5,529 bases of DNA from Pseudomonadota bacterium. GTDB taxonomy: Bacteria > Pseudomonadota > Alphaproteobacteria > Rhizobiales > Xanthobacteraceae. The translations under genes were made by a program, and so were the position numbers. The DNA lies in NCBI GenBank assembly GCA_021779635.1, contig JAJYAH010000525.1:1-5529 (forward strand), in the 5' to 3' direction. This document shows positions 5,337-5,529 of the stretch, in pieces. Within the stretch, counting starts at the first letter, position 1. Each line of letters starts with the position of its first letter. The notes below the pieces were generated by a model. That model searched no databases. It worked only from the letters and a program-made list of their open reading frames with translations, and was not told the origin of the DNA.

Positions 5337-5529
5337 GGGTCTGTTGGGATTCATCGAGAGTTTATCACGGCTGCGGTCAGATGGATCATGGAAGCGAAGC
5401 TTTGGTCGGTCTTGTCCGCGCGCATGGCGATCCGTTTGAAGTCCTTCAGTTTGCCGAAGAAGTTCTCGATTAGATGCCGCCATTTGTACATCTCCTCATC
5501 GATGGCGAGAGGCTTTGCACGGCGCGGAT
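5337..5529 (-). mobile_element. IS5-family insertion sequence (IS427-like), transposase 3' end side, continues past the right edge
   Basis: The element appears to end at GGGTCTGTTGGGATTCATC (from 5337), 14 bases beyond the transposase stop codon, a layout typical of IS5/IS427-group elements. TA at 5335-5336 (or CTA at 5334-5336) directly outside fits the TA/TNA target preference of that group. The other terminus and the second target copy lie outside the window, so the exact edge is inferred. Confidence 0.72.
5351..5529 (-). CDS. IS5-family DDE transposase, C-terminal 58 residues
   Basis: The minus-strand frame is open from the right edge to TGA at 5353-5351. The visible protein contains AIDEEMYKWRHLIENFFGKL, then KDFKRIAMRADKTDQSF and MIHLTAAVINSR at the C-terminus. 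Tyr14, Arg17, Glu21 and Lys28 of this fragment fit the Y-(2)-R-(3)-E-(6)-K signature of IS4/IS5-type transposases, and Glu21 is the third catalytic acid of the DDE triad. The visible part has no frameshift or stop and looks recent, unlike the decayed genes beside it. The N-terminal part, with the first two catalytic aspartates, is outside the window. In this group the transposase is often made from two overlapping frames, which cannot be judged here. Confidence 0.93.
   Translation of the reverse strand, partial: PRRAKPLAIDEEMYKWRHLIENFFGKLKDFKRIAMRADKTDQSFASMIHLTAAVINSR

Noticed and set aside
4877..5337. Short open frames after the tRNA taken as separate small genes
   Set aside because: Their meaningful parts are pieces of one broken gene, and their tails run antisense to the integrase remnant; no independent ribosome sites are seen.
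1..5529. CRISPR array, toxin-antitoxin pair or intact defence operon
   Set aside because: No regularly spaced repeats, no small overlapping gene pair with recognisable families and no intact accessory gene were found.

Overview
The window looks like chromosomal DNA of an alphaproteobacterium of the Bradyrhizobium/Rhodopseudomonas group. The reasons are GC-rich genes with strong third-position G/C bias, gene products that read like that group's, a CGTCATTGCGAG-type intergenic palindrome of a kind I recall from those genomes, and an IS5-type transposase end. The genus is inferred from memory of protein and repeat sequences; no database was searched.

Positions 1 to about 4620 are ordinary core chromosome. 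At the left edge is the N-terminal part of a conserved hypothetical protein on the minus strand. It diverges, across a 62-base gap, from a complete SRAP-domain (YedK/HMCES-type) abasic-site shielding protein on the plus strand. Three minus-strand genes follow, in transcription order: an L-threonylcarbamoyladenylate synthase (Sua5/TsaC type), an FAD-linked D-2-hydroxyacid dehydrogenase (D2HGDH/GlcD family) and a NudK-like Nudix hydrolase. The first two are 31 bases apart and probably cotranscribed. The last two are separated by an inverted-repeat element of about 80 bases. A proline tRNA (anticodon CGG, CCA encoded) runs divergently from the synthase gene.

The window changes character after the tRNA. 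From about 4620 to 5336 there is no intact gene and the sequence is visibly more AT-rich. Reading across frames recovers two gene remnants. The first, on the plus strand (about 4735-5142), is a multi-frame pseudogene of a conserved accessory protein, possibly of abortive-infection type, with an internal deletion and a one-base frameshift. The second, on the minus strand (about 5145-5267), is a C-terminal scrap of a phage-type tyrosine recombinase with damaged catalytic positions. At 5337 the end of an IS5-family insertion sequence begins, and the C-terminus of its transposase runs off the right edge.

The right third is best explained as a decayed integrative island beside a tRNA-Pro gene, later invaded by an IS. 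I found no intact novel system. The most interesting items are the disguised gene remnants beside the tRNA and a C-terminal sliding-clamp-like motif (QGSLF) on the SRAP protein.
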